From positions 1-39,357 of the IMG/VR virus record IMGVR_UViG_3300017788_000070: DNA of 39,357 nt, one strand, 5' to 3'. Numbering within the stretch: position 1 is the stretch's first letter; each line of letters opens with the position of its first letter. A model generated the notes under the pieces. It worked only from the letters and a program-made list of their open reading frames with translations. It did not search any database and was not told the DNA's origin. The stretch is from a virus. This document shows positions 1-7,896 of the stretch, piece after piece. The position numbers and the translations under genes were made by a program.

Positions 1-135
1 ACTAGAGCCTCCACCCTTACCGTAGTACAAAATATCGTTATTTTCGTTTAAAGCTAACTCTCCGTTTACTACCTGCCCTGTAGTTGGAGCGGTGGAGTCC
101 GTTGATCGACGCTTAATGCGAATTGTATTTGCCAT
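1..135 (-). CDS. Fibre/virion structural protein, N-terminal fragment (3' end outside window)
   Basis: An ATG at 135 opens a frame that reads 45 codons to the left edge without a stop, so this is the 5' part of a longer gene. The product starts MANTIRIKRRSTDS and continues through a GELALNE segment to LYYGKG. This TIRIKRR...GELA.NE...LYYGKG pattern is the familiar N terminus of many phage tail-fibre or other virion proteins, especially in cyanophages and other large phages, where it precedes variable domains. The upstream Shine-Dalgarno is weak (AGAAAAA region). It is the last gene of the block in the window and follows a 186-nt spacer, the longest gene-free stretch here, so it may have its own transcription start. 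The family match is from memory; the function of the missing remainder is unknown. Confidence 0.75.
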   Translation of the reverse strand, partial: MANTIRIKRRSTDSTAPTTGQVVNGELALNENNDILYYGKGGGSS

Positions 136-321
136 AGTATTTTTCTAAATTAACTGTTACTGAAAGCTGCAAGTCTAACAACATTCACCCATTGTGCCAA
201 CTTATACCAAGACAAACTTAAAAATATATTAGCATCCGTATCAAAAGATATCAAAGCTAGAGTTAAAGTATTGCCAGTTCTCGGTATGATTCTTCCTAAT
301 TAAAAATTGAAATTATTTATG
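136..321. other. Intergenic spacer (186 nt), longest gene-free stretch
   Basis: This spacer separates the stop of the 288-aa gene from the fibre-type start at 135. On the minus strand it contains an AT-rich part and one frame open from 299 down to a TAA at 150-152 (49 codons), but that frame has no ATG or GTG with a Shine-Dalgarno. I see no convincing terminator hairpin and no promoter that I can name. A late promoter for the fibre gene is possible but not demonstrated. Confidence 0.5.
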
Positions 322-1188
322 TCAGATAGGCTTATGAAAGTTCCCGATAGACAGAGAGGTAAATGATCCTCCTACTAGATCGTCTCTATCCTTAGTTGCA
401 GCTATAAGAAGAGATATAGAGTCCACTAATGGCAGCTCCTTCATTTCTATCTTTGCTGCAACAGGTTGATATGACAACCTGGCGGCCACTATATAGTTTC
501 CTACCTCATATACCTTTCTAGTGTCTGCCTCCATCCACAGATCTCCGGAATCGACTACCGGATTTGCAAAGCACCTGGCACTCAGCTGACGAATATCGAC
601 GTTGCCTACATTAGTAATCTGCGAGTTTCTAGTCTCCTGATTCTCTATGAGAATTGGAAACGGTATGCCTAAAAAGAATCCTTCTATAAATCCTGTTCCT
701 GCGCACTTTATGCACGCATTGGTAACTAATGTGGCGGTATTCTTGTCATGGCATGTGCATTTTGGCCCATAGTATCTTTTCTTAAATAGATACCCCTGCA
801 CTCCGCCTCTGTCTTTTCTGAACAACAAAGCTTCTTTTCTAAGCAACTCTCTCAACAGCCCTACATGAGATCTGTCGACGTTGCCATCAAGGCCTTTTAT
901 AGGAGAGTAGTATGTCCCAGCAGGGGTAGTCAACCGTACCCGGTAAAAAGCAGTGTTCGTCATCCCTGCAGTTCTAAATACGCCGTCAGACAGCTGGGCA
1001 ACCTTGCTGCCCTCTGCTATCAACGAGTATTCATTTGATTCAAATCCTGCACGATTTGGCGAAAACTCTAGAGTGAAGACGTGTGGAAACGGGTCGTCAA
1101 ATCTAGTGTCGAGGACCCAGGATACGTTAGTGTTGCCTAGTCCGTCGTAAAATATGAGTATGTCCTTGAACGGTTCTCCCACGATCAT
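322..1188 (-). CDS. Virion structural protein with zinc-finger-like CxC...CxxC motif
   Basis: 288 aa. Residues 1-100 look like a beta-sandwich of fibronectin-III or similar type, ending in a FYRVRL...YYSPI strand pattern. Residues 140-168 carry GPKCTC...NACIKCAGTGF, placing Cys144, Cys146, Cys159 and Cys162 as a likely zinc site. The CxC or CxxC plus CxxCxGTGF arrangement recurs in structural proteins of large phages, where I recall it only as 'virion structural protein'. The ATG at 1188 overlaps the upstream gene by 4 bp (ATGA), so translation is probably coupled. Together with the 285-aa gene it probably belongs to the neck, tail or baseplate part of the block. Exact role unknown. Confidence 0.75.
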   Translation of the reverse strand: MIVGEPFKDILIFYDGLGNTNVSWVLDTRFDDPFPHVFTLEFSPNRAGFESNEYSLIAEGSKVAQLSDGVFRTAGMTNTAFYRVRLTTPAGTYYSPIKGLDGNVDRSHVGLLRELLRKEALLFRKDRGGVQGYLFKKRYYGPKCTCHDKNTATLVTNACIKCAGTGFIEGFFLGIPFPILIENQETRNSQITNVGNVDIRQLSARCFANPVVDSGDLWMEADTRKVYEVGNYIVAARLSYQPVAAKIEMKELPLVDSISLLIAATKDRDDLVGGSFTSLSIGNFHKPI

Positions 1189-2042
1189 ACCCTATCATAT
1201 GGGCCAGGCATCCATATAAATCCACCCATGATGTTTGCCTCGAATTTACGCTCTTGGCAAAACATTTTAAATTTTTGAGACTCCTGCTCTGCAAGCTGTA
1301 TGTAACTCGGACCTTTATTTTTATCATCTACGCTGAGCCCGCCTGAACTGTATGGCAGCTGGTTTCTCATGTAGTTGTATCCTGCGATCCTCAGCAATTC
1401 ACCTATGGTTGCATTTATGTGGGTTTGACGCCATGGGAAGTTGTGTATGTCGTACTGCCCTACGTCTGGCAACATAGAATTCCAGGTCTCTACCGGTTTA
1501 GTTATACAGTGTGCGATCTCATTATCGGAAAATTCCACATCGTTCAATAGACTGTTAAGTTCTGGAAAATCTCTTAAGGCAAATCTAACTTCTGCAATCG
1601 TTACCGGACGATTTACCGAAGTTACCTTTGGTGTAATTTCTAGATATCTTGGGCATTGATATATGAGTTTTCCATCCAGATTGTAGATCTGTATGGATGC
1701 CAAGTGAAGTCCCGGCTTGCTCATTATGTCTGCGGGAATGTACACCTCTATCAAGCCATAGTCAGGCTTTGTGACGGTGCAGTCTATTTCGGTGTATGCC
1801 TCGCTAAACAACGAGTCTCTAACCACATACTTTAACTTCATATCCACTATATTCAATGCATTATTATCTGGCGTGAATACTTGGGTCGCAAAAAAGGCGG
1901 CTCCAGTCTCTGGAACCATGTCTACTGGGAGATAGTTTGATTTGGATCTATATGGGCTGGCCGGGATCTTGTGCCTGTTGGCTCCAACCACTACGGCCAC
2001 GGGCCCGAGGATTATATTATTTTGTATGCTTGGATATGGCAT
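1185..2042 (-). CDS. Putative neck/tail structural protein with BppU-like N-terminal fold
   Basis: 285 aa. The N-terminal half (about residues 60-140) alternates hydrophobic and polar residues and contains an IPADIMSKPGLHLASIQIYN stretch, as in BppU-type or Ig-like beta-sandwich domains that describe an applied 'input' followed by a strand pair. The C-terminal half is mainly helical and has EVRFALRDFPELNSLL, FSDNEIAHCITKPVETWN and LLRIAGYNYMRNQLPYS, a signature I associate with uncharacterised structural proteins of large phages. A GAGGA Shine-Dalgarno lies just before the ATG at 2042. It overlaps the next gene by 4 bp. It is a structural protein with fair confidence; connector, tail terminator or baseplate cannot be separated from sequence alone. 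Confidence 0.7.
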   Translation of the reverse strand: MPYPSIQNNIILGPVAVVVGANRHKIPASPYRSKSNYLPVDMVPETGAAFFATQVFTPDNNALNIVDMKLKYVVRDSLFSEAYTEIDCTVTKPDYGLIEVYIPADIMSKPGLHLASIQIYNLDGKLIYQCPRYLEITPKVTSVNRPVTIAEVRFALRDFPELNSLLNDVEFSDNEIAHCITKPVETWNSMLPDVGQYDIHNFPWRQTHINATIGELLRIAGYNYMRNQLPYSSGGLSVDDKNKGPSYIQLAEQESQKFKMFCQERKFEANIMGGFIWMPGPYDRV

Positions 2043-2049
2043 ATTGTCC

Positions 2050-2601
2050 TCAGATGATTACAAATCCGGTGGTGGTGTTGTTGCCTACGACTTCAACTGC
2101 AAACTTGCAAGAACTTGGAACTATGTCGGCCGAAGTAAAGTATCCGTCCCACCATAGCTCGTGCAGCATTAGTGAGGCACTGAATTTCAATTTCAAAGAT
2201 ATAGGATTGGCCGTAAGTCGTATGATGTCTCCGGCCTCCTCGCCAACAACTGCCAGTTCTGCAAATCCGTATAACTCTCCACGGAACTTGGCTTGATTAT
2301 TAGAGGTCTTTGTTTGCTCCCAAGTGTCCAGGGTAGCGGAAAGCACAAGCACCGATATAGACTTGTCGCCTACTACAAATCTGCTAGGGGACGCCGACTT
2401 ATCGACAGTCTCTATAATTGAATTGGGATCTGGATTGCCAACGCTGCCGATTACTCTGGCATCATAAAGTTTAAAGACAATATTTGAAATATCGTCTGGA
2501 ATTATATTATGAAAAAAGCGCTCCGTAGAAAAGGACATGTAAAAATCCTCTCCTACAGGAATTGCTGTAAATACAGTGTTACTTGCGTTTCCTGCAGTCA
2601 T
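2050..2601 (-). CDS. Unrecognised virion protein candidate, beta-rich
   Basis: 183 aa, ATG at 2601 and only 7 nt before the next gene. The sequence is predominantly predicted beta: FYMSFSTERFFHNIIPDDIS near the N terminus, a central VVGDKSISVLVLSATLDTWEQT, and a C-terminal IIRLTANPISLKLKFSASL. There is no signal peptide, membrane segment or Cys pattern. The N-terminal part resembles the 'expression of an applied input' layout of BppU-like domains, but this is weak. Its position between two structural candidates supports a tail or baseplate role by context only. Confidence 0.65.
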   Translation of the reverse strand: MTAGNASNTVFTAIPVGEDFYMSFSTERFFHNIIPDDISNIVFKLYDARVIGSVGNPDPNSIIETVDKSASPSRFVVGDKSISVLVLSATLDTWEQTKTSNNQAKFRGELYGFAELAVVGEEAGDIIRLTANPISLKLKFSASLMLHELWWDGYFTSADIVPSSCKFAVEVVGNNTTTGFVII

Positions 2602-2641
2602 CGGTACGCCTAATTATACCACGCTGCAAGATTTTATTTTA

Positions 2642-3676
2642 TTAATGCAACGGGTGTACTAGTGCTTCTATAATCCACGACCCGGCAGATGCGCTAAAAG
2701 AGATACATCTATAGGGAACGCTGCCTTGACTAAAGTCAGAAATATGCTCAAAAGCATAATCATTATGGTATGCAGCTGTTCCGGTAAGTCCCATATGGAG
2801 TCTCCCGTTTGCCGCTAAAGATGCAGAGTTACAAACAATCATCTTGCTGGGATCTACCATATCTGCAGATAGTGGCGCACTGCCTACAGGAATCAATCCT
2901 GGTCTATTTGCTGCAGTGTAGGTAAGGTTAGTTGCATTAGATAGAGTGCCAGTCCACGCACTAGAAGGACCTGTAACTTTCAAAGTCAATCTGTTGTAAG
3001 ACAGTCCTTTTGAAGTTTCGGCGATGCCTGGGCTGGCGCTATCAAAAAATATTAGCTCTCTTCCTTTCCAAGCACTGTAGTCGCCTCCAGCATACCCACT
3101 CACATTAGTAGCAGTGTTAATAGGTACGGTAAATTCAATTAAAAGAGACCTTGATCCACTTTTATGCCTAACCGAAGTAATTACAGGCGTAGATCTTATT
3201 CCGTCGGTACCTATATTGGATCCAGATGGGCCCGTGAACGGATTGGTAAATGTAAACGTATCTCCAGGTCGTACCCAGTAATCGTTTTCAGCCGCACTTC
3301 TAGCAGATCCAACTGAGTTTATATCCAACTGGGCACAATAAACTATATGCGATCCGTTTGCAGGAGTAGAGTTATTTGCATATACATTATTACCTCTTAA
3401 AAAGAGATAACTATCTGCATCCGACAAACAGACGTTAGGAGCAACTGTACAGTTGCTGGTGCTGCCGGAAATAGCATTTCCTCTAACATTGATTTTACTT
3501 GCCGATGTAGGCCATCCTGGCGTCTCTAGAAATAGAGTTACATTTAGGCCATGTCCAAAAGCATGAGCAGGAAAAATACCACTAGCTGGTGCCAATGGAG
3601 TGACAAAAGTGACGCTGCTCTCAGTTTTGGTAGTAAGTGCTATTCTTCTGGCTACAGGCGCTTGGTAGAAGTTCAC
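2642..3676 (-). CDS. Unrecognised Ser/Asn/Gly-rich structural protein candidate
   Basis: 344 aa, starting at GTG 3676; the choice is supported by a GAGGAG Shine-Dalgarno 8 nt upstream. The protein is rich in Ser, Thr, Asn and Gly and almost free of long helices, typical of an extended beta-structured surface protein. Two cysteines (CTVAPNVC, about residues 76-83) could pair. The motif WVRPGDTFTFTNPFTGPSG and the later HMGLTG and WIIEALVHPLH ending do not match any family I know. It follows the small helical protein directly after the capsid gene, so it could be a head fibre, a neck protein or the first tail-type protein. No function is assigned. Confidence 0.65.
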   Translation of the reverse strand: MNFYQAPVARRIALTTKTESSVTFVTPLAPASGIFPAHAFGHGLNVTLFLETPGWPTSASKINVRGNAISGSTSNCTVAPNVCLSDADSYLFLRGNNVYANNSTPANGSHIVYCAQLDINSVGSARSAAENDYWVRPGDTFTFTNPFTGPSGSNIGTDGIRSTPVITSVRHKSGSRSLLIEFTVPINTATNVSGYAGGDYSAWKGRELIFFDSASPGIAETSKGLSYNRLTLKVTGPSSAWTGTLSNATNLTYTAANRPGLIPVGSAPLSADMVDPSKMIVCNSASLAANGRLHMGLTGTAAYHNDYAFEHISDFSQGSVPYRCISFSASAGSWIIEALVHPLH

Positions 3677-3702
3677 AGCCGCGCTCCTCGTTTTCAGCTT
3701 AA

Positions 3703-4107
3703 TTAGCTGACAGCGTTAAGGAACGTAAGGAGCTCCTCATCAGATACATTGGCTACATCTGCTGCTGCTGCTTTATTCATTGAATCAACAGGGACGCCGG
3801 CAGACTCTAGGCCAGAGTCTAAGGCGTGATTAATGTTAGCCAAAGACACCTTAATCTGGCCTTCGCTAGCATGCTTAATATTCAGGTTGGAGACGATGGT
3901 GTCAATCAAGGTATCAACAGATACGCCAGAAGAAACGAGTGCAGCAAACTTACCGTTGATTTGTAAGGCGTGAGCTAAGTCTGACTCAGATTCAAACTCA
4001 AGACCATTGTCGAAGCAGGTCTTTACGAATTGTGGAATATAGTTGGTAGCAATAAGTGCCTGAAGGGCAGCGATCTTATGGGACTCGTTGTTCTGAGTAT
4101 CTGACAT
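3703..4107 (-). CDS. Small helical protein after the capsid gene
   Basis: 134 aa from the ATG at 4107. The frame also has an ATG at 4155 (150 aa), but only the inner start, MSDTQNNES, has a good Shine-Dalgarno (AAAAAGGA at 4115-4122); the outer start follows the hairpin without any. The protein is acidic and wholly helical by eye, with segments such as HKIAALQALIATNYIPQFVK and DEELLTFLNAVS. It lies directly behind the major capsid gene and its hairpin, a position often taken by head-completion or small accessory capsid proteins. I do not recognise a family. Confidence 0.7.
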   Translation of the reverse strand: MSDTQNNESHKIAALQALIATNYIPQFVKTCFDNGLEFESESDLAHALQINGKFAALVSSGVSVDTLIDTIVSNLNIKHASEGQIKVSLANINHALDSGLESAGVPVDSMNKAAAADVANVSDEELLTFLNAVS

Positions 4108-4114
4108 TTGAGAT

Positions 4115-4122
4115 TCCTTTTT
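4115..4122 (-). promoter_or_regulatory. Ribosome binding site deciding the 4107 start
   Basis: AAAAAGGA on the minus strand lies 7 nt before the ATG at 4107 (GGAATCTCAAATG context). The upstream in-frame ATG at 4155 lacks such a site, which is why the shorter form was chosen. Confidence 0.6.
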
Positions 4123-4174
4123 GGAGTGTTTTGCCTTAGCTTCTGCTAAAGACATATTCGTATTCTACTAAATT

Positions 4175-4202
4175 CCTACTGGGGGATTTCTCCCCCAGTA
4201 GG
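4175..4202 (-). terminator. Hairpin with GAAA tetraloop after the major capsid gene
   Basis: Perfect 12-bp stem (cctactggggga / tcccccagtagg) closed by a 4-nt loop that reads GAAA in the minus-strand RNA, a GNRA-type tetraloop. It starts 17 nt after the capsid stop codon. The RNA continues AAUUUAGUAG, so there is no proper U-tract; it may act as an imperfect terminator, a transcript-end stabiliser or an RNase processing barrier. A hairpin of the same design occurs at 14566-14595. Confidence 0.6.
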
Positions 4203-4219
4203 CGCATCATATCTTTGAA

Positions 4220-5197
4220 TCAGGTGAAGTCAATTCTGCTACATGCTGCAACGTTGGCAATACCGCCGCCGAGCATTTCATATGCGTACCAGCTGAGCAT
4301 TGGGCCTTCACGCTTGACGAACATTGTGGTGTCCTCAAGGAAATAAAGGCGGCCAAGGAACTCCGGTGCGGCAAAAAGGAACATGCTATTGTCCTTGACA
4401 AGATCATCCTTGATCGTGGTGATCCAGTTAAGGGCACACCACTTGTTGGCTTCGCTGGCCCAACCGTTAACAAGGATGCCTTGCGCCATATCGCCGCCGA
4501 CCTCTTCCCGAGTCCACTTTTCGAACTCAAGAGCAGTCTTCTGGTTGACAAGGGCAGTCTGAGGACGAAGGCGAGCATTTGCAGCCATCATTAGCTTCTT
4601 GGCTTCAACGACGTTCTCACGGGTGAGGCCGCCGGAGAGAGTTCTCCAGAGCTTGATGTTTGCGCCACCTGGGCCATAGGGAAGGTTCTGCTCGGCAGTC
4701 ATGTTGTCATTGGAGAGAAGCGAGTTGATCGTCTGAATGAACTTGCCGTCCTCCTCAGCCTGTAGATCCTTGAGCGCATTATCGCTAATGACCTGACGAA
4801 TGTCGAGGTCATAGTCGTGCAGCTCTGCAACGTCCTTACTGAACATTGGAGTAGCAATGCGGCTAAAGGTTACAAGCCAACGCCTACCGTAGATATAGGT
4901 GCTACTTGGGAACTCGCCGAAGGGAATCGACATAGCGCCAGGCGAATCTGGCTCTAGTTCAACAACCTTGGAGGGCTTGTCGGTAGAAACTTGCTTGGTA
5001 AGATCGTCTCCGGTAATTGTCTGTGCTGGGAGGATTTTACGAAGAAAACCCTCTTCACGCAGCCTCATGCGGATATAGTCTGAAGTAGCCCGAGAGACCT
5101 TGATGGTGGACTCAGGGTTGAACTCCATTTGATCAAGGTGTTGACGAACAACCTGGTTCGCTCTTTTTTCCATATCTGAAAGATGTTCTAGTGCCAT
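4220..5197 (-). CDS. Major capsid protein (HK97-fold type)
   Basis: 325 aa, ATG 5197 with AGGAG about 9 nt upstream. It has the layout of HK97-type major capsid proteins of large phages: a charged helical N terminus (residues 1-50, LSDMEKRANQVVRQHLDQ), a strand-rich E-loop-like region around ELEPDSPGAMSIPFGEFPSS, a long helix containing DYDLDIRQVISDNALKDLQ, and a P/A-domain-like C terminus ending in GRLYFLEDTTMFVKREGPM and WYAYEMLGGGIAN. Gene order agrees: prohead protease, acidic scaffold, small protein and decoration candidate come just before, and a strong hairpin follows. No long N-terminal delta domain is seen, consistent with a separate scaffold. Confidence is high for role, from sequence pattern plus context. 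Confidence 0.9.
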   Translation of the reverse strand: MALEHLSDMEKRANQVVRQHLDQMEFNPESTIKVSRATSDYIRMRLREEGFLRKILPAQTITGDDLTKQVSTDKPSKVVELEPDSPGAMSIPFGEFPSSTYIYGRRWLVTFSRIATPMFSKDVAELHDYDLDIRQVISDNALKDLQAEEDGKFIQTINSLLSNDNMTAEQNLPYGPGGANIKLWRTLSGGLTRENVVEAKKLMMAANARLRPQTALVNQKTALEFEKWTREEVGGDMAQGILVNGWASEANKWCALNWITTIKDDLVKDNSMFLFAAPEFLGRLYFLEDTTMFVKREGPMLSWYAYEMLGGGIANVAACSRIDFT

Positions 5198-5219
5198 CTG
5201 TAGTACTCCTGTTTAGTTT

Positions 5220-5230
5220 CTTTGTAAATT
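5220..5230 (-). promoter_or_regulatory. AATTTACAAAG leader element before the capsid gene
   Basis: The minus strand reads AATTTACAAAG 22 nt before the capsid start, upstream of the actual AGGAG (5206-5210). The same core is found before starts at 6340, 15176 and 38162, where it merges with the Shine-Dalgarno. It may be a translational enhancer or part of a promoter; its function is inferred from recurrence only. Confidence 0.4.
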
Positions 5231-5235
5231 TTAAA

Positions 5236-5874
5236 TTAGATTGCCGGCCACCAGTTAACGTAGAAGTAAAGCATTGCTACGCCGTACTGGTTCTTTACGC
5301 CAGATGCGGACGTTGCAATCCCGACGACCTGGTTATTGTTGATGGGCGCGGAGGCGGCGGTGGTGGCGGTGTAAAGAGAGTTTGCAGCACCTGTAGTGCT
5401 AGGAGCAAACGTTGCAATCTTTCCTACGGATGCGGTGCTAGCCATGAGAAGATCGCCAGCAGCTACAGAGCCGGCATACTCGGTGGTGCCGAGCTCATAA
5501 GCGCCAGTACCGACAAGGCAGGAAATTCCAACTTCACGGAAGACCGTGGAAGATGGACCAGCCTGACCGGGGGTTCCTTGGGTGGCAGTTGCACGCTGAC
5601 CAGCCAGATTGCCCTCATAGCGAACAGCGTCGTTATCAGCGCCGCCGCCACGAGCAAATAGTGGCATCTTGTGCTTTACGCCGCCGCCGAGAACAAACTC
5701 GTTGTTGGAATTGAGGTGGCCGACGGCACCTGCGACTACGGCATCAAGTGCAGTGGTCGTGGAGGTATCGCCATTGTAGATGGGGCAAACGCGTGAGAGT
5801 TGGCGCTCGTCCCACCATCCACGAACTGGTTCGAGCATATTCTTTGTCATTTGAGTAAGAGTTTTGTAAGCCAT
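5236..5874 (-). CDS. Probable capsid decoration/head protein
   Basis: 212 aa, ATG 5874 with a TTGGAG Shine-Dalgarno. It is rich in Gly, Ala, Thr and Asn with short strands, beginning MAYKTLTQMTKNMLEPV and ending VAMLYFYVNWWPAI. The stretch AGSVAAGDLLMASTASVGKI and the preceding REVGISCLVGTGAYELGT look like the small beta-barrel layout of phage decoration or cement proteins, in which hydrophobic strands alternate with loops around a 'GDLL' turn. It sits immediately before the major capsid gene, the classic place for such a protein. Role is inferred from fold type and position, not from a definite family match. Confidence 0.7.
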   Translation of the reverse strand: MAYKTLTQMTKNMLEPVRGWWDERQLSRVCPIYNGDTSTTTALDAVVAGAVGHLNSNNEFVLGGGVKHKMPLFARGGGADNDAVRYEGNLAGQRATATQGTPGQAGPSSTVFREVGISCLVGTGAYELGTTEYAGSVAAGDLLMASTASVGKIATFAPSTTGAANSLYTATTAASAPINNNQVVGIATSASGVKNQYGVAMLYFYVNWWPAI

Positions 5875-5932
5875 TTTTTATCTCCAAGTTTTGGACTTGT
5901 TGTAGTTTAGTGTAAACTTATATTACTTTCAA

Positions 5933-6340
5933 TTAGCTGAGGAGAGCTTCGCACCAGGCATTTGCAGCCTGAGAGCCGGAGCTACCTGCGACCTTTGCTG
6001 TTACGGAAGAAGGACCGCCTACTGCAAGATTACGAGCCTGGGCAACTTCTGCCTGAAGGCTAGCGATCTTGTTAGTAAGAGAGCCGATAGTCTTGAGTGA
6101 ACCCTCTGGGGTCATGATGAAATTCATGAACTCAGTTTGACGGGCCGGATCAAGACCAGCGTGCTTGACGAGATCTGCGGTACGAGCCTCCGCCTCTTTA
6201 CGATGAACAGAGACATCAGCGGCGGCCGCATATTGCGAATTTGGAGTTTCGTTCGAAATGGCAGCAACCGCCTGAGGAACTCGCTCCATAAAAGAGGCAA
6301 GTTTTTCAATTGCCCTTACTGGAAGGTTGATATTTTTCAC
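5933..6340 (-). CDS. Small helical protein of the scaffold/capsid block
   Basis: 135 aa starting at GTG 6340, which overlaps the stop of the scaffold-like gene (GTGA). AAAGGA lies 9 nt upstream and is part of the AATTTACAAAGGA leader. The protein is almost entirely helical, with an AIEKLASFMERVPQAVAAI amphipathic start and a coiled-coil-like GSLTNKIASLQAEVAQARNL near residues 84-104. Position between scaffold and decoration/capsid genes suggests a second scaffold component or an internal core protein. I do not recognise the family. Confidence 0.7.
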   Translation of the reverse strand: MKNINLPVRAIEKLASFMERVPQAVAAISNETPNSQYAAAADVSVHRKEAEARTADLVKHAGLDPARQTEFMNFIMTPEGSLKTIGSLTNKIASLQAEVAQARNLAVGGPSSVTAKVAGSSGSQAANAWCEALLS

Positions 6341-7869
6341 GACTGGATTCCTTTGTAAATTGATTTAAGTTCATTACGTAGACGACTGGCAGAGCGAAGA
6401 GTCTGGAACTTAGCTCCAGCACGCTTTACTGCACCATCGCAAGATTGAAGGTAAGCGACTTGAGCTTGAGACAGCTTATTGGCATCCAATTTGCCAGAAG
6501 CGATGAGGGCAGATGTAGTGGCAAATGCCTTTACATCAGACTCCTTCATTCCTTCCTGCTGCATGAGTGCCATAAGGGCAGCCTCCTCCTCTGGTGAAAG
6601 AGGAGCTTGTCCTACGCCCTCTGCTTCGTCTGGTGCGCCGCCACCACTTGGCATTGAGGCCATGTTTGCGAGGATCTCTTCTGCTGCGGCCTCCTCGTCG
6701 TCAGAGACCTCCTCTTCAGAGGGTGAATCTTCGCCCTCCTCCATTATCTCTTCTTCAGAGCGCTTTCGAAAGGTACCCCCTTTACGGGAGGCCCCCTTCT
6801 TTTCCGGTTTCTTTGCAGGTTCAGACTTTTCTTCTGAATCGTCGTAGCCACCTTCAGAGGCGCACATTTCTGCAGCCTTTTTGAGTAGAGCAGCAAGCTT
6901 TGCAGCTTCCTTCTTCTCCACGTCTGAGTCTTTCTTCTCATCTGCCCAGTCAGGAACGCCGTCGCCATCAGCATCGGGCTTCTTCTTCTCAGACTTAGGA
7001 GCTTCCATCATTTCAGCAAACTTTGGCATACCGTCAGCCTCTGCAAGAAGATCGTACATTGCAATCTTAGAAGCTACATCATCTATTTGGGCAACAGCTG
7101 CAGCCTTCTGATGCTGCTCAATCGCAGGTAGGACATGAGGAGCCGCAAACTTATCCATAACAGCAGTGATAGTTGTAATAAACGACTCTGCATCAAGTGC
7201 AGCAGATTCTTTCAGAGAGTTGCATGTCTCGACGTACTCAGCGGTCGCACGAGCTCTAATTTCGGCCAGACCGGCAGCCGCATCTTTACCTTGCTCCTTA
7301 GATAAAGCAATGTTTCCATCGTTTTCTTTATTCTGAGGATAAGCTTGAGTTCCCTTAGCATTATCATCGTCACTGTTAGTAGCTTCTTCTGGAGGATTAC
7401 CAGTGACATAGGTGTCAGCCCCTGAGCCAGAAGCGGAAGCTTTGATCAGATTGCGCAACTCTGTAGCAAGAATTTTTGCCTCGGAAATAAATTCTTGCGC
7501 AGCCTTGCCACTTGGGTGAGAAGAGCCCGGATCGTTGTGCTCATTTAAGTTGTACTTGCGCTCAACCTCAGGAGCCTCGCCCGATGGACGGGGGTGTAGG
7601 CCCTTGTTGTGGCCTGGGTCCTTCTGCTGACCGCCAGCTTCAAGCTTGGTGTCGCCGTCAGTACCGGCAGGATACATCGCTTTGTTATCAGAAGTATTTT
7701 CAGAATAGCGATGACCTACAACGGCTGGACGGGTGTGATCATCGGCAGCTGAATTGCTTCCACTGGGATGAGAAGTATTTAGAATTTGCTCGCCAGGATT
7801 TTCGGCGCGCTTTTGAGTAAGTGCACGAAGTTGTTCAACTAGTGCTCGGTGTTCAAAACTGGTGGCCAT
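6337..7869 (-). CDS. Acidic scaffold-like/prohead core protein
   Basis: 510 aa, ATG 7869 with AAAAGGA upstream. The N-terminal 190 residues are low-complexity and hydrophilic (His, Pro, Asn, Gly, Asp). Residues 195-290 are helical (LAEIRARATAEYVETCNSLK). Residues 299-316 hold DADGDGVPDWADEKKDSD, a calcium-binding DxDGDGxxD type loop as in thrombospondin-3 or dockerin-like repeats. Residues 345-405 are strongly acidic (EEEIMEEGEDSPSEEEVSDD), and the C terminus is basic and helical, a usual scaffold feature for capsid contact. It lies between protease and capsid genes, so a scaffold or prohead core cleaved by the protease is the natural reading. Very skewed composition makes family assignment from sequence impossible. 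Confidence 0.75.
   Translation of the reverse strand: MATSFEHRALVEQLRALTQKRAENPGEQILNTSHPSGSNSAADDHTRPAVVGHRYSENTSDNKAMYPAGTDGDTKLEAGGQQKDPGHNKGLHPRPSGEAPEVERKYNLNEHNDPGSSHPSGKAAQEFISEAKILATELRNLIKASASGSGADTYVTGNPPEEATNSDDDNAKGTQAYPQNKENDGNIALSKEQGKDAAAGLAEIRARATAEYVETCNSLKESAALDAESFITTITAVMDKFAAPHVLPAIEQHQKAAAVAQIDDVASKIAMYDLLAEADGMPKFAEMMEAPKSEKKKPDADGDGVPDWADEKKDSDVEKKEAAKLAALLKKAAEMCASEGGYDDSEEKSEPAKKPEKKGASRKGGTFRKRSEEEIMEEGEDSPSEEEVSDDEEAAAEEILANMASMPSGGGAPDEAEGVGQAPLSPEEEAALMALMQQEGMKESDVKAFATTSALIASGKLDANKLSQAQVAYLQSCDGAVKRAGAKFQTLRSASRLRNELKSIYKGIQS
6349..6361 (-). promoter_or_regulatory. AATTTACAAAGGA leader/ribosome binding site
   Basis: The element lies inside the last codons of the 510-aa gene and ends 8 nt before the GTG at 6340. 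It is one of four copies of an AATTTACAA(A)-type leader in the window, here doing double duty as coding sequence. Confidence 0.5.
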
Positions 7870-7896
7870 ATTAGGGGTGTCCTTTTCGTGTGAGAA

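Noticed and set aside
3694-3708. Small palindrome (cagct...agctg) at the end of the 134-aa gene
   Set aside because: Only a 5-bp stem over the stop codon with no U-tract; expected by chance in AT-rich sequence.
4207-4578. Second minus-strand frame (123 codons) inside the capsid gene
   Set aside because: Out-of-frame shadow within the major capsid gene, rich in Arg/Ser/Leu, without its own ribosome binding site.
5191-5661. Plus-strand frame (156 codons) opposite the decoration-like gene
   Set aside because: Entirely antisense to a gene in a conserved head-module position; poly-Gly and Cys-rich product.
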